Below are positions 27,502-36,092 of a DNA stretch of 64,000 bases, in pieces. The notes beneath the pieces were generated by a model that saw only the letters and a list, made by a program, of their open reading frames with translations, ran no database searches and was not told the DNA's origin. Source of the DNA: Paeniroseomonas aquatica (lineage in GTDB: Bacteria > Pseudomonadota > Alphaproteobacteria > Acetobacterales > Acetobacteraceae). A program made the position numbers and the translations under genes. Each line of letters opens with the position of its first letter. The first letter of the stretch is position 1. Location: the NCBI RefSeq assembly GCF_030409335.1, contig NZ_JAUFPN010000170.1:1-64000 (forward strand). The letters are read 5' to 3'.

Positions 27502-28821
27502 TCAGCCGGCCATCGGCGCGGGGACCTGGGAGACGAAGTCGGGCTTCAGCGTCTTCAGCCAGTCGGTGCTCTTCTGCCCGACCGGGGTGCTGACCATGGC
27601 GGCCGGGAAGAGGATCATGTCCTTCGGCACCGAGAAGGGGAATTTGTCGTTGAAGCTGGACAGGCCGACGATCTGGTCCTCCAGGCCCTGGCCATCCTCC
27701 CGCAGGGTGATGGTGGAGGTCGGCGTGTCGAAGGTCAGGCCGCGGAAGGCGTTCGACAATTCGAGGTCGTTCGGCCAGCCGCCGGCGCCCTTGGCGGCAA
27801 TCGCTTTGGCATAGGCCGCCTGCATGGCCGAGATCGCCTGCGCCATGTGGTGCACGGGGTAGATCGGATATTCGTTGTATTTGGCGCGGTAGCTGTCGAC
27901 CAGCCGCTTCAGCCGGGCCGGGTCCTTGGGCGAGGGGTGGTTGTTCCAGTGGTCGCCGCGGGCGCCGATGATGTGGCCGGCCGGCATGGTGCGCCCGAGC
28001 GTCGGCAGCGAGGCCTCGGCGATCGGCATGACGAAGAGCGACCGCTCGAACAGCCGCCGCTCGGTCGATTGCCGGATGAGGGTGGTGAGGTCGCCGCCCC
28101 AGGAGGTCGAGAGGATGACGTCCGGCCGCGCCGCCAGCAGCCGGGTGACCTCGGTGCTGTAGTCGGTCGCGCCGAAGCGGGGAAACATCTCCGCCACCAC
28201 GCGCACGCCGGGCTTCATCGCATCCATGCCGGCCTTCCACAGCTCCCAGCTGTCGCGGCCCCAGGCGTAGTCCTGGTTGATGACGGCCAGCGTCCGGAAG
28301 TCCGGCTTGTGCTTCAGCAGATAGAGCAGCGGGGCGAGGACCTCCGGCGTGCCGTAGCCCTGGGTGCGGAAGGCATAGGGGTGCGGGCCTTCCTCGAAGA
28401 TGCGCTGGGTGCCGCAATCCCACAGCAGGGTGGTCTTCTTCATCTCATCCGACAGCGGCGTGCAGGCGAGGCAGGATCCGGAGGAGATGGAGGCCAGGAT
28501 GATCTGGCAGCCCTCGTTCTGCACGAGGCGGCGGTACTCGCCGACGAGGTGGTCGGTGCCCGGCGCCTCATCGACGAAGAAGGCGCGGACCGGAATGCCG
28601 CCGATGCCGCCGGCCTTGTTGATCTCCTCGAACAGCAGCTCCGCCGCCTGCTTGGCCGGCACGCCGAAGACGCTGGCCGGGCCGGAGAGGAAGGTGGTGA
28701 TGCCGACCCGCAGCTCGGTCGGCTTCGCCTGGGCGCGGGCATTGCCGCCGGCAAAGAGCAGCGCGCCGGAGGTGGCGGCGGCGCCGAGCATGGCGGTGCG
28801 GCGGGTGACGGCTTCGGTCAT
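27502..28821 (-). CDS. ABC transporter substrate-binding protein (LivK-like)
   Basis: Periplasmic receptor of the Liv cluster, 439 aa. The N-terminus carries a twin-arginine-like signal (RRTAMLGAAATSGALLFAGGNARA). The mature protein starts ELRVGITTFLSGPASVFGVPAKQAAELLFEEINKAGGIGG, the Peripla_BP_6 pattern, and later VINQDYAWGRDSWELWKAG. Start ATG 28821 is chosen for the signal; the frame is open far upstream over the opposite-strand pdxY. The ligand is unpredictable: this receptor class also binds amides, urea and aromatic acids. Confidence 0.9.
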   Translation of the reverse strand: MTEAVTRRTAMLGAAATSGALLFAGGNARAQAKPTELRVGITTFLSGPASVFGVPAKQAAELLFEEINKAGGIGGIPVRAFFVDEAPGTDHLVGEYRRLVQNEGCQIILASISSGSCLACTPLSDEMKKTTLLWDCGTQRIFEEGPHPYAFRTQGYGTPEVLAPLLYLLKHKPDFRTLAVINQDYAWGRDSWELWKAGMDAMKPGVRVVAEMFPRFGATDYSTEVTRLLAARPDVILSTSWGGDLTTLIRQSTERRLFERSLFVMPIAEASLPTLGRTMPAGHIIGARGDHWNNHPSPKDPARLKRLVDSYRAKYNEYPIYPVHHMAQAISAMQAAYAKAIAAKGAGGWPNDLELSNAFRGLTFDTPTSTITLREDGQGLEDQIVGLSSFNDKFPFSVPKDMILFPAAMVSTPVGQKSTDWLKTLKPDFVSQVPAPMAG

Positions 28822-28953
28822 GGGCGGTCCTCTCCTGGGAGCCCGGTGTCGTCCCGGGATTCGACCGCATCCTGCCGGGACGGCGCGGCGGATGGAAGGG
28901 GGTGAGGGCCGGGGCGCATTTCCGTGGCCGCGGGGATGGCCTAGGCTCGGCCG

Positions 28954-29796
28954 GTGAACATCCTCTCGATCCAGTCCTGGGTGGCCTATGGCCATGTCGG
29001 CAATGCCAGCGCCGTCTTTCCCCTGCAGCGCCTCGGCGCCGAGGTCTGGGCGGTCAATACCGTCCAGTTCTCCAACCACCTGGGCTATGGCGGCTTCCGC
29101 GGCCAGGTCTTCCCGGCGGCGCTGATCCGCGACTGCGTGCTGGGCATCGAGGAGCGCGGCGTGCTGCCCGGCTGCGATGCGGTGCTGTCGGGGTATATCG
29201 GCGACGCCGAGACCGGCGCGGCGGTGCTGGAGGCGGTGGCGCGGGTCAAGGCGGCCAATCCCCGGGCCCTCTATTGCTGCGACCCGGTCATCGGCGACAA
29301 CGGCCGAGTCTATGTCCGCCCCGGCATCGCCGAGCTCATGCGCGACGAGGCCCTGCCGCTGGCCGATCTGGCGACACCCAACCAGTTCGAGCTGGAATGG
29401 CTGGCCGGTGCCCCCATCGGCACCCTGGCCGAGGCCAAGGCGGCGGTCACCGCCCTGCAGGCCCGCGGGCCGCGCTGCGTGCTGGTGACCAGCCTGCGGA
29501 CCGCCGAGACGCCCCCCGATGCGATGGACCTGCTGGCCGGGGAGGGCGGCCGCTTCTGGCGGCTGCGCACGCCGCGCCTGCCGCAATCCTTCAACGGCGC
29601 CGGCGATGCGATCGCCGCGCTCTTTCTGTTCCATCGGCTGGGCGGCGACGCCCCGCGCGCCATGGCGGCGGCGGCCTCCTCGATCCATGGCCTGCTGCGG
29701 CGGACCATGGCGGCGGGCTCGCGCGAGTTGCTGACCGTGGCGGCGCAGGATGAATTCGTCAGCCCGACCACGCGCTTCGCGGCCGAGCCGGCCTAG
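28954..29796 (+). CDS. pdxY: Pyridoxal kinase PdxY
   Basis: Salvage kinase for pyridoxal, supplying PLP. The N-terminus ILSIQSWVAYGHVGNASAVFPLQRLG is diagnostic, followed by GYGGFRGQVF, YCCDPVIGDNGRVYV, ATPNQFELEWL and the ribokinase anion hole FNGAGDAIAALF. GTG start at 28954; 280 aa. The stop codon shares CTAG with the stop of the convergent gene at 29793. Divergent from the receptor gene of the Liv cluster. Confidence 0.94.
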   Translation: MNILSIQSWVAYGHVGNASAVFPLQRLGAEVWAVNTVQFSNHLGYGGFRGQVFPAALIRDCVLGIEERGVLPGCDAVLSGYIGDAETGAAVLEAVARVKAANPRALYCCDPVIGDNGRVYVRPGIAELMRDEALPLADLATPNQFELEWLAGAPIGTLAEAKAAVTALQARGPRCVLVTSLRTAETPPDAMDLLAGEGGRFWRLRTPRLPQSFNGAGDAIAALFLFHRLGGDAPRAMAAAASSIHGLLRRTMAAGSRELLTVAAQDEFVSPTTRFAAEPA

Positions 29797-30260
29797 CCCG
29801 GGCGGAAGCCCTCGATCACCCGCAACAGCTCCGGGCGGAGCGCTTCCCACTCCACGCCGGGCGCGGAGCCGATGATCAGGTAGCTGCGCCGGGGCGCGAA
29901 GAGGCAGACGGCGTGGACCATCACCGGGACACGGCTGCCGATGCCCATGGCCGGGGCCTCGATCGCCCGGCCGGGCAGGCCGGCCAGCTGCACCACCGCC
30001 TCGGCCGGCAGCGAGCCGAAGCGGAAGGGGCGGAAATGCCGCAGGCTGGCGGCGAGGTGCCCGGGCCGGTCGGCCGGGGCCACCGGCCGCTGCACCCGGG
30101 CCAGCACCATGCCGGTCTCTGCCGCCTCCGGCCTGGCCTCCCGGTCGCGCAGCACCGTCCAGCCGAGCGCCCGGTTGGACAGGCGCAGCCGGTCACCCTC
30201 CGGGAAGGCGAAGGGCAGGGCCGCCCCGAGCAGCAGCTTGCGTCGCGTCCAGCCGACCAT
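29793..30260 (-). CDS. Hypothetical protein with twin-arginine-like N-terminus
   Basis: A 155-residue protein starting MVGWTRRKLLLGAALPFAFPEG, a short Tat-like or uncleaved hydrophobic N-terminus. The rest has mixed alpha/beta composition, with FRPFRFGSLPAEAVVQLAGLPG and FAPRRSYLIIGSAPGVEWE. I do not recognise the family. Its ATG is followed by normal GC-rich codon use, and it converges on pdxY with a shared CTAG. Confidence 0.6.
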   Translation of the reverse strand: MVGWTRRKLLLGAALPFAFPEGDRLRLSNRALGWTVLRDREARPEAAETGMVLARVQRPVAPADRPGHLAASLRHFRPFRFGSLPAEAVVQLAGLPGRAIEAPAMGIGSRVPVMVHAVCLFAPRRSYLIIGSAPGVEWEALRPELLRVIEGFRPG

Positions 30261-30391
30261 GCCCCGAGCCTAGCCGCAGGGCCCGCCGGCGGCCAGCCTG
30301 ACGCCGCCGGGCCCTGCAACCTGTGCAACGGATTGCGTGACGGATGCGCAACTCATTGCCCTTGTCGCGTTGTTGCTGTCGGAGGTGAGCC
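30261..30391. repeat. Cluster of TGCAAC-type short repeats before a small ORF
   Basis: Within 62 bases: TGCAAC at 30315-30320 and 30324-30329, TGCGCAAC at 30345-30352, and the reverse form GTTGTTGC at 30369-30376. It lies in the leader of the 71-residue ORF and may be a binding region or chance in an AT-richer leader. Confidence 0.25.
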
Positions 30392-30607
30392 ATGACCAAC
30401 CCGGACGACCGCGACGCCGGCTTCTACTGGATCAGTATCGATGGCCAGGAGGTCGAGGTCGCGCAGTGGCAGACGGAATGGGGCCGGTGGCTGGTGACGG
30501 GAAGCTCCCTGCCGCTGTCGGATGCGATCTCGGCCCATGTCGTGGTGCTGAGCGACCTGTTGCCGCCGCCCTTGGTGCCCGCCCTTCGCCCGGAGACGGT
30601 GGCGTAG
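30392..30607 (+). CDS. Small hypothetical protein
   Basis: A 71-residue acidic protein preceded by a good CGGAGGTGAGCC site. It contains GFYWISIDGQEVEVAQWQTEWGRWLVTGSS, a compact beta-hairpin-like unit with several Trp, and a hydrophobic LVVLSDLLPPPLVPAL-type end. No family recognised; no signal or membrane segment. The 130 bases upstream contain repeated TGCAAC elements. Confidence 0.55.
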   Translation: MTNPDDRDAGFYWISIDGQEVEVAQWQTEWGRWLVTGSSLPLSDAISAHVVVLSDLLPPPLVPALRPETVA

Positions 30608-30736
30608 CCATCGCCCTGGACGGGCGATCCACCTCCCGGCGCATGTCCCCTGGCGCAACTCCCGGCCGCGCCGCCGCCGGTTGAGCGAAGCGCCGCCGCA
30701 TGGTCATCATGCGGCATAGCCCGGGAGCCCCCTGTC

Positions 30737-31810
30737 ATGTCGTCCCCCATTCTTGCCGCGGCCCTCGCCGCCGGTCTCGCCATGGTCATCGCCCCGGCGG
30801 CCAGGGCCCAGGCACCTGGGCCTGCCCAGGGCCAGGCGCAGGGCCAGGCTCAGGCCCCCGGCCCGACCCTGGCGGCGGTGAAGGGGCGGGACCTGTTGAT
30901 CTGCGGCACCTCCACCGGTGCCGCCGGCTTCTCCCTGCCGGACAGCCGGGGCGAGTACCGGGGCATCGACAACGATCTCTGCCGGGCCGTCGCCGGGGCA
31001 ACGCTGGGCGATCCGACCAAGATCCGCTGGGTGCCGCTGACCACCACGGCGCGGCTGACCGCGCTGCAATCCGGCCAGATCGACGTGCTGATCCGCACCG
31101 TCACCTGGACCCAGGGGCGTGACACGGCCAATGGGCTGAACTTCACCGCGGTGAGTTTCTTCGACGGTCAGGGCTTCCTGCTGCGCGCGTCGCTCGGGCT
31201 GAAATCCGCCAGCGAGCTGGTCGGCGCCTCCATCTGCGTGGTCGCCGGCAGCACCAACGAGCTGAACCTCTCGGATTGGGCGCGGACCAACAACATCCGC
31301 TACAACCCGGTGGTCTTCGAGCAGAACGACGAGGCCCGGCGCAGCTACCTGGCCGGACGGTGCGATGCATATTCGACCGATGCCAGCCAGCTCGCGGGGC
31401 TGCGCGCCTCCTTCCCCAATCCGGCCGAGCACGTGATCCTGCCGGAGATCATCAGCAAGGAGCCGCATGCGCCGGTGGTTCGGCACGGCGACGACCAGTG
31501 GTTCGACATCATCCGCTGGACCTTCTTCGCCCTGCTGACGGCGGAGGAGCTGGGCATCACCCAGGCCAATGTGGACAGCTTCCTGGGCAGCCAGAACCCG
31601 GAGATCCGCCGGCTGCTGGGGCTTTCCGGCGACCATGGGCCGCTGATGGGCCTCGACCGGCGCTGGGCCTATTGGGCGATCAAGGCGGCGGGGAATTACG
31701 GCGAAATCTTTGAGCGCAACCTCGGCATGGGCAGCCCGATCAAGCTGCCGCGGGGGCTGAACGACCTCTGGAGCCGCGGCGGGCTGATGTACGCGCCGCC
31801 GATCCGGTAA
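30737..31810 (+). CDS. Amino acid ABC transporter substrate-binding protein (AapJ-like)
   Basis: A 357-residue polar amino acid receptor. After a signal peptide (LAAALAAGLAMVIAPAARA) comes a Gln/Gly/Ala/Pro-rich linker of about 20 residues. The SBP_bac_3 domain follows: LLICGTSTGAAGFSLPDSRGEYRGIDNDLCRAVA, IDVLIRTVTWTQGRDTANGLNF, and RCDAYSTDASQLAGLRASF. The C-terminal RLLGLSGDHGPLMGLDRRWAYWAIKAAGNYGEIFERNLG is typical of the AapJ/BztA group. No permease or ATPase gene lies beside it, so it is an orphan receptor. Confidence 0.9.
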   Translation: MSSPILAAALAAGLAMVIAPAARAQAPGPAQGQAQGQAQAPGPTLAAVKGRDLLICGTSTGAAGFSLPDSRGEYRGIDNDLCRAVAGATLGDPTKIRWVPLTTTARLTALQSGQIDVLIRTVTWTQGRDTANGLNFTAVSFFDGQGFLLRASLGLKSASELVGASICVVAGSTNELNLSDWARTNNIRYNPVVFEQNDEARRSYLAGRCDAYSTDASQLAGLRASFPNPAEHVILPEIISKEPHAPVVRHGDDQWFDIIRWTFFALLTAEELGITQANVDSFLGSQNPEIRRLLGLSGDHGPLMGLDRRWAYWAIKAAGNYGEIFERNLGMGSPIKLPRGLNDLWSRGGLMYAPPIR

Positions 31811-31837
31811 GCTGCCGGTAAATCGAGAGGAACGCCG

Positions 31838-32893
31838 ATGTCCAAGCTGCCGTTGGGTTGCGCGATCGCCAGCCTGATCGCCTTCGCCGCCCCCGCCGCC
31901 ATGGCCCAGCCTGCCGGCCCCGGTCCGCGGGATGTCCCGGCCCGTAGCCTGCCGGTGCCGAGCGCGCCCAGCCCGCAGGTGCAGCGGCTGATCGCCGCGC
32001 CGCTGCGCCAGGGCTGGAACACCCCGCCGACCACGCCGGAAGGCTGGCGCGCCCTGGCCGAGGCCGGCGCCGCGGCGACCCGGGCCGGCCTGCCCGGTTT
32101 GCGGGAGCGGCTGAAGGTGGATGTCGAGGCTGCCGAGATGGGCGGCGTGAAGGTCTTCCGCGTCACCCCGCGCGAGATCCGGCTGGAGAACCGGAACCGC
32201 CTGCTGATCCATGTCCATGGCGGCTGCTACGTGCTGAACCCCGGCGAGGCCGGCCTGCCGGAGGCCATCTTCATGGCCGGCTTCGGCGGCTACCGCGTCA
32301 TATCGGTCGACTATCGCATGCCGCCCGAGGCCTATTTCCCGGCCGCGCTCGACGATGCCATGGCGGTGTGGAAGGCGGCGCTGCAGACCACCGATGCGCG
32401 CAACATGGCGATCTTCGGCAGCTCCGCCGGCGGCGCCCTGACGCTCGAGATGGTGCTGCGGGCCAAGGCGGAGGGGCTGCCGCTGCCGGCGGCCATCGCC
32501 CCGGGCACGCCCATGTCGGACGTGACCGGCGTCGGCGACAGCTTCCAGACCAATGGGCTGGTCGACAACGTGCTGGTCGCGGTGGATGGCTTCTGCGATG
32601 CGGCGACGCGCTTCTATGCCAATGGCCACGACCTGCGCGACCCGCTGCTCTCGCCCATCTATGGCGACCTGTGCGGCTTCCCGCCGACCATCCTCACCAC
32701 CGGCACCCGCGACCTGCTGCTGAGCAATACCGTGCGCATGCACCGGGCGCTGCGCCAGGCCGGCGTCGAGGCTTCGCTGCAGGTCTTCGAGGGCCAGTCG
32801 CACGCGCATTACTACCGCGACGACAGCGCGCCCGAGAGCCGCGAGGCCTTCGGCGAGATCGCCGGCTTCTTCGACCGGCACCTCGGCAAGTGA
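31838..32893 (+). CDS. Secreted alpha/beta hydrolase (HSL family)
   Basis: A 351-residue esterase/lipase-like protein with a signal peptide ending AAPAAMA. The oxyanion-hole motif is HVHGGCYVLNPG and the nucleophile elbow FGSSAGG has the Ser at about 196. A late acid lies near TGTRDLLL and the His in GQSHAHYY. This is the hormone-sensitive lipase (GDXG-type) group with a Ser replacing Asp in the motif. Export to the periplasm is predicted. It is 27 bases after the receptor gene and 13 before the amidohydrolase, same strand. Confidence 0.85.
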   Translation: MSKLPLGCAIASLIAFAAPAAMAQPAGPGPRDVPARSLPVPSAPSPQVQRLIAAPLRQGWNTPPTTPEGWRALAEAGAAATRAGLPGLRERLKVDVEAAEMGGVKVFRVTPREIRLENRNRLLIHVHGGCYVLNPGEAGLPEAIFMAGFGGYRVISVDYRMPPEAYFPAALDDAMAVWKAALQTTDARNMAIFGSSAGGALTLEMVLRAKAEGLPLPAAIAPGTPMSDVTGVGDSFQTNGLVDNVLVAVDGFCDAATRFYANGHDLRDPLLSPIYGDLCGFPPTILTTGTRDLLLSNTVRMHRALRQAGVEASLQVFEGQSHAHYYRDDSAPESREAFGEIAGFFDRHLGK

Positions 32894-32906
32894 AGGGGAG
32901 GGAAGC

Positions 32907-34148
32907 ATGATGGAATTCCCGCGCCGCGCCCTGCTGGGCGGTGCCGCCGGCCTGGCGCTCGGCGGCACGCCCCTCGGCGCCCAGGCCCTGCGGCACGACC
33001 TGCTGATTCGCGGCGGCGAGGTGGTCGATCCCTCGCAGAACCTGCGCGGCCGCCGCGACGTGGCCATCCGCAACGGCCTGGTCGTGGCCGTGGAGCCGGA
33101 GATTCCGGCGGAGGCCGCGCTGCAGGTGATCGATGCGACCGGCAAGCTGGTGTTGCCGGGGCTGGTCGACCTGCATGCGCATGTCTATCCGGAGGTTTCG
33201 GCTATCGGCCTGCCGGCCGATGAGCTGGTGCCCTGGACCGCCACCACGACCTATGTGAGCGCCGGCGATGCCGGCAGCAGCACCTTCTCGCTGTTCCGCC
33301 ACGCGGTGCTGGCACGGTCCCGCACCCGGCTGCTGGGCTTCGTCCATATCGCCAATTTCGGCCTCGCCGGCTTCCCCGTCGGCGAGATGCTGAACATCGA
33401 CCATGCCATGGTCGAGCTGGCGGCGAAGACCGCGGCGGAGAACCGCGACGTCTGCCTCGGCATCAAGGTGCGCATGACCACGGAGGTGGTGGGCAGCAAC
33501 GGCCTCGAGCCGCTGCGGCGGGCGGTGCAGGCGGCGGCGCTGGCCGGGCCTTGGGCCCGCGTCATGTGCCACATCGGCAATGCGCCCGGCGCCATCGCCG
33601 AGGTGCTGGACCTGCTGCGCCCCGGCGATATCCTGACCCATGCCTATTCGGGCGCCGGCAACAACACCGTGCAGAACGGCCGGGTCGTGCCGGCGGCGCT
33701 GGAGGCCAAGCGGCGCGGCGTCGTCATCGACGTCGGCCATGGTGGCGGCAGCTTCGACTACACCGTCTTCGAGCCGGCTCGCGACCAGGGCTTCGGCCCC
33801 GATACCATCAGCAGCGACATCCATGCCGTCTCCGGCAATACCCCCGGCCTGCCCTTCCTGCCCTGGGTGATGAGCAAGTTCCTGAACAACGGCTATACGC
33901 TGGAGCAGGTGGTGGCGATGGCGACGGTGGCGCCGGCGCGGATCATCGACCGGGTGGAGAAGCTCGGCACCCTGCAGGCGGGCGCGCCGGGCGACGTCGC
34001 CATCCTCGAGCTGGTGCGGGAGCCGGTCGAATTCGTCGACACCCGCAACAACCGGCGGCGCGGCGAGCAATGGCTGAAGCCGGTGCAGACGGTGAAGGCC
34101 GGGCGCCCCTTCGGCCGGCCCTTCCCCTCGCCCTTCGCCTGGCCCTGA
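32907..34148 (+). CDS. Exported amidohydrolase (dihydroorotase/D-aminoacylase-like)
   Basis: A 413-residue metallo-dependent hydrolase with a twin-arginine-like signal (PRRALLGGAAGLALGG). The full binuclear metal set is visible: H90 and H92 in DLHAHVY, a probable bridging Lys at K187 (GIKVRM), H222 (MCHIGNAP), H245 (THAYSG) and D304 (SSDIHA). It belongs to the amidohydrolase/deacetylase subgroup. It is flanked on the same strand by two alpha/beta hydrolases, so a stepwise breakdown of an ester- and amide-bearing compound can be inferred. Substrate unknown. Confidence 0.85.
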   Translation: MMEFPRRALLGGAAGLALGGTPLGAQALRHDLLIRGGEVVDPSQNLRGRRDVAIRNGLVVAVEPEIPAEAALQVIDATGKLVLPGLVDLHAHVYPEVSAIGLPADELVPWTATTTYVSAGDAGSSTFSLFRHAVLARSRTRLLGFVHIANFGLAGFPVGEMLNIDHAMVELAAKTAAENRDVCLGIKVRMTTEVVGSNGLEPLRRAVQAAALAGPWARVMCHIGNAPGAIAEVLDLLRPGDILTHAYSGAGNNTVQNGRVVPAALEAKRRGVVIDVGHGGGSFDYTVFEPARDQGFGPDTISSDIHAVSGNTPGLPFLPWVMSKFLNNGYTLEQVVAMATVAPARIIDRVEKLGTLQAGAPGDVAILELVREPVEFVDTRNNRRRGEQWLKPVQTVKAGRPFGRPFPSPFAWP

Positions 34149-34151
34149 GGC

Positions 34152-35078
34152 ATGGCGCTCGACCCGCAGCTCGCCGCCCTGCTGGCGCTCGGCGCCGGGG
34201 CACCGCGGACCGAGACCCTGCCGGTGGCCGCCGCCCGCGCCCAGTACGAGGCGCGGATCGCCGCCATGCCGCCCGCCGCGCCCGTTGCCGCGGTGACGGA
34301 GCGGATGATGCAGGGGCCGGGCGGTCCGCTGCGGCTGCGGATCTATACCCCGCCGGGGGAGGGGCCCTTCCCGCTGATGGTCTTCTTCCACGGCAGCGGC
34401 TTCGTGCTCTGCAGCCTCGATACCCATGACGGCATCTGCCGCAACCTCTGCGCCGGCTCCGGCTGCCTCGTGGTCTCGGTGGATTACCGCCTGGCGCCGG
34501 AGCATCCCTTCCCGGCGGCGCCGGAGGATTGCCTGGCGGCGACCCATTGGGCGGTGGCGCAGGCGGCCGGGCTCGGCGCCGATGCGGCGCGGCTGATGCT
34601 GGCCGGGGACAGCGCCGGCGGCAACCTCGCCGCGGTGACGGCGCTGCGGCTGCGGGACGAGGGCGGGCCGCGGCCGGTGGGGCAGGCGCTGCTCTATCCG
34701 GTCACCGACTGGCATTCGCCAGGCACGCCCTCCTACGCCGAGAATGCGGAAGGCTATGGGCTGACCCGGGCCACCATGGAATGGTTCTGGGGACATTACC
34801 TGCCGGATGCCTCCCTTTCGGCGCATCCGCATGTGGCGCCGCTGCGGACGCCGGATCTCGCCGGGCTGCCGCCGGCGCTGGTCCAGTCCGCCGAATACGA
34901 TCCGCTGCGCGACGAGGCGGAGCTTTACGCCGGGCGGCTTTCGGCCGCCGGCGTGCCGGTGCGCATGACGCGCTGGCCGGGCATGAACCACGGCTTCCTC
35001 TTCTGGACGGGCCGCGTCGAGGGCGCGACGGCGGCCATGGCCGAGGCCTGCGCCTGGGTGCGGAGCGTGACCGGCTAA
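34152..35078 (+). CDS. Alpha/beta hydrolase (HSL/GDXG family)
   Basis: A 308-residue cytoplasmic esterase. Motifs: oxyanion hole VFFHGSGFVLCSLDTHD, DYRLAPEHPFPAAPEDC, nucleophile elbow GDSAGG with Ser at about 154, Asp in SAEYDPLRDEAELY and His in GMNHGF. No signal peptide. It begins 3 bases after the amidohydrolase stop, so it is probably co-translated. Its stop overlaps the stop of the convergent AEC permease by 4 bases. Confidence 0.9.
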   Translation: MALDPQLAALLALGAGAPRTETLPVAAARAQYEARIAAMPPAAPVAAVTERMMQGPGGPLRLRIYTPPGEGPFPLMVFFHGSGFVLCSLDTHDGICRNLCAGSGCLVVSVDYRLAPEHPFPAAPEDCLAATHWAVAQAAGLGADAARLMLAGDSAGGNLAAVTALRLRDEGGPRPVGQALLYPVTDWHSPGTPSYAENAEGYGLTRATMEWFWGHYLPDASLSAHPHVAPLRTPDLAGLPPALVQSAEYDPLRDEAELYAGRLSAAGVPVRMTRWPGMNHGFLFWTGRVEGATAAMAEACAWVRSVTG

Positions 35079-36016
35079 GGCACCGCCACGGGCGGCGCCA
35101 TCAGCCAGGCCGTCGCCGGGAAGGCGACCGCGGCGATCAGCGTCGAGAACAGCACCACGGCGGAGACCTCGTCCTCCGCCGCCTGGTTGCGCTGGGCCAT
35201 GACGAAGGCATTGGTCGCCGTCGGCATGGCCGCCAGCAGCACGCCCGACTGCACCCAGAAGGGCTCCAGCCGCAGCACCGTGCCCAGCACGACCCAGACG
35301 AGCAGTGGATAGGCGGCCAGCTTCGCCGCCACCGCCCCGCCCGCCGCCGCCAGCAGCCGCTGGTCGATCTTCAGCCGGGCCAGCGTGCCGCCGAGGGCGA
35401 ACAGCGCCGTCGGCCCCGCCGCCGCGCCGAGGAAGCCGAGGAAGCGCTCGATCGGCCCCGGCAGCGGCACCCCCGCCGCCCCCAGCAGCGCCCCGCCGGC
35501 GATGGAGAGCAGCACCGGGTTCAAGGCAACGGACCGCAGCGCCCGCAACCCGTTGCGCAGCCCCGCGCCCGGCACCGCCGGGGCCATCAGCACCGAGCCG
35601 AGGGCGAGGACCACCGCGACCTCCGACATGATGGACATGGCGATCGGCCCGGCGCCGCGCTCGCCCAGCAGCGGCAGCAGCAGCGGCGGGCCGAGGTAGC
35701 CGACATTGCCCATGGCCGCCGCCGCGCCGATCGCCGCCGCCGGGCCGCGCCGGCGGAAGGGCAGGGCGGCCAGCATGACCGCGCCGAAGACGGTGAGGCA
35801 GGCGCCGAGGTAGCCGAAGAAGAAGCCCGCCTCGAAGCTGCGGCCCAGCGGCTGCGCCGCCATCAGCCGCAGCAGCAGTGCCGGCAGGGCAAACAGGAAG
35901 GAAAAGGCGCCGACCGCATCGATCATCGCCGGCTGGATCAGGCGGAATCGGGCCGCCGCGAAGCCCACGCCGATGACGGCGAAGATCGGCAGGCAGATGG
36001 CGAGGAAGGCGATCAC
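35075..36016 (-). CDS. AEC family transporter (auxin efflux carrier-like)
   Basis: A 313-residue membrane protein with about ten hydrophobic segments. It begins IAFLAICLPIFAVIGVGFAAARF and has a central FLGFLGAAAGPTALFALGGTLARL and the C-terminal LLAAMPTATNAFVMAQRN, the AEC (PF03547) pattern. Bacterial members export small carboxylates such as malate or malonate. The GTG at 36016 fits the family start; the upstream open frame overlaps the divergent oxidoreductase. Confidence 0.9.
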   Translation of the reverse strand: MIAFLAICLPIFAVIGVGFAAARFRLIQPAMIDAVGAFSFLFALPALLLRLMAAQPLGRSFEAGFFFGYLGACLTVFGAVMLAALPFRRRGPAAAIGAAAAMGNVGYLGPPLLLPLLGERGAGPIAMSIMSEVAVVLALGSVLMAPAVPGAGLRNGLRALRSVALNPVLLSIAGGALLGAAGVPLPGPIERFLGFLGAAAGPTALFALGGTLARLKIDQRLLAAAGGAVAAKLAAYPLLVWVVLGTVLRLEPFWVQSGVLLAAMPTATNAFVMAQRNQAAEDEVSAVVLFSTLIAAVAFPATAWLMAPPVAVP

Positions 36017-36092
36017 CCGGCGAGCATAGCCGCCCTGCCTTGCCCCGTCCCGCCCGACGCGCTTGGCTGGGCCCTGCAAAGGGAGAACGAGC

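Noticed and set aside
26496-29850. Open frames opposite the liv genes and an upstream extension of the receptor to 29850
   Set aside because: All overlap convincing genes; the receptor start is fixed by its signal peptide at 28821.
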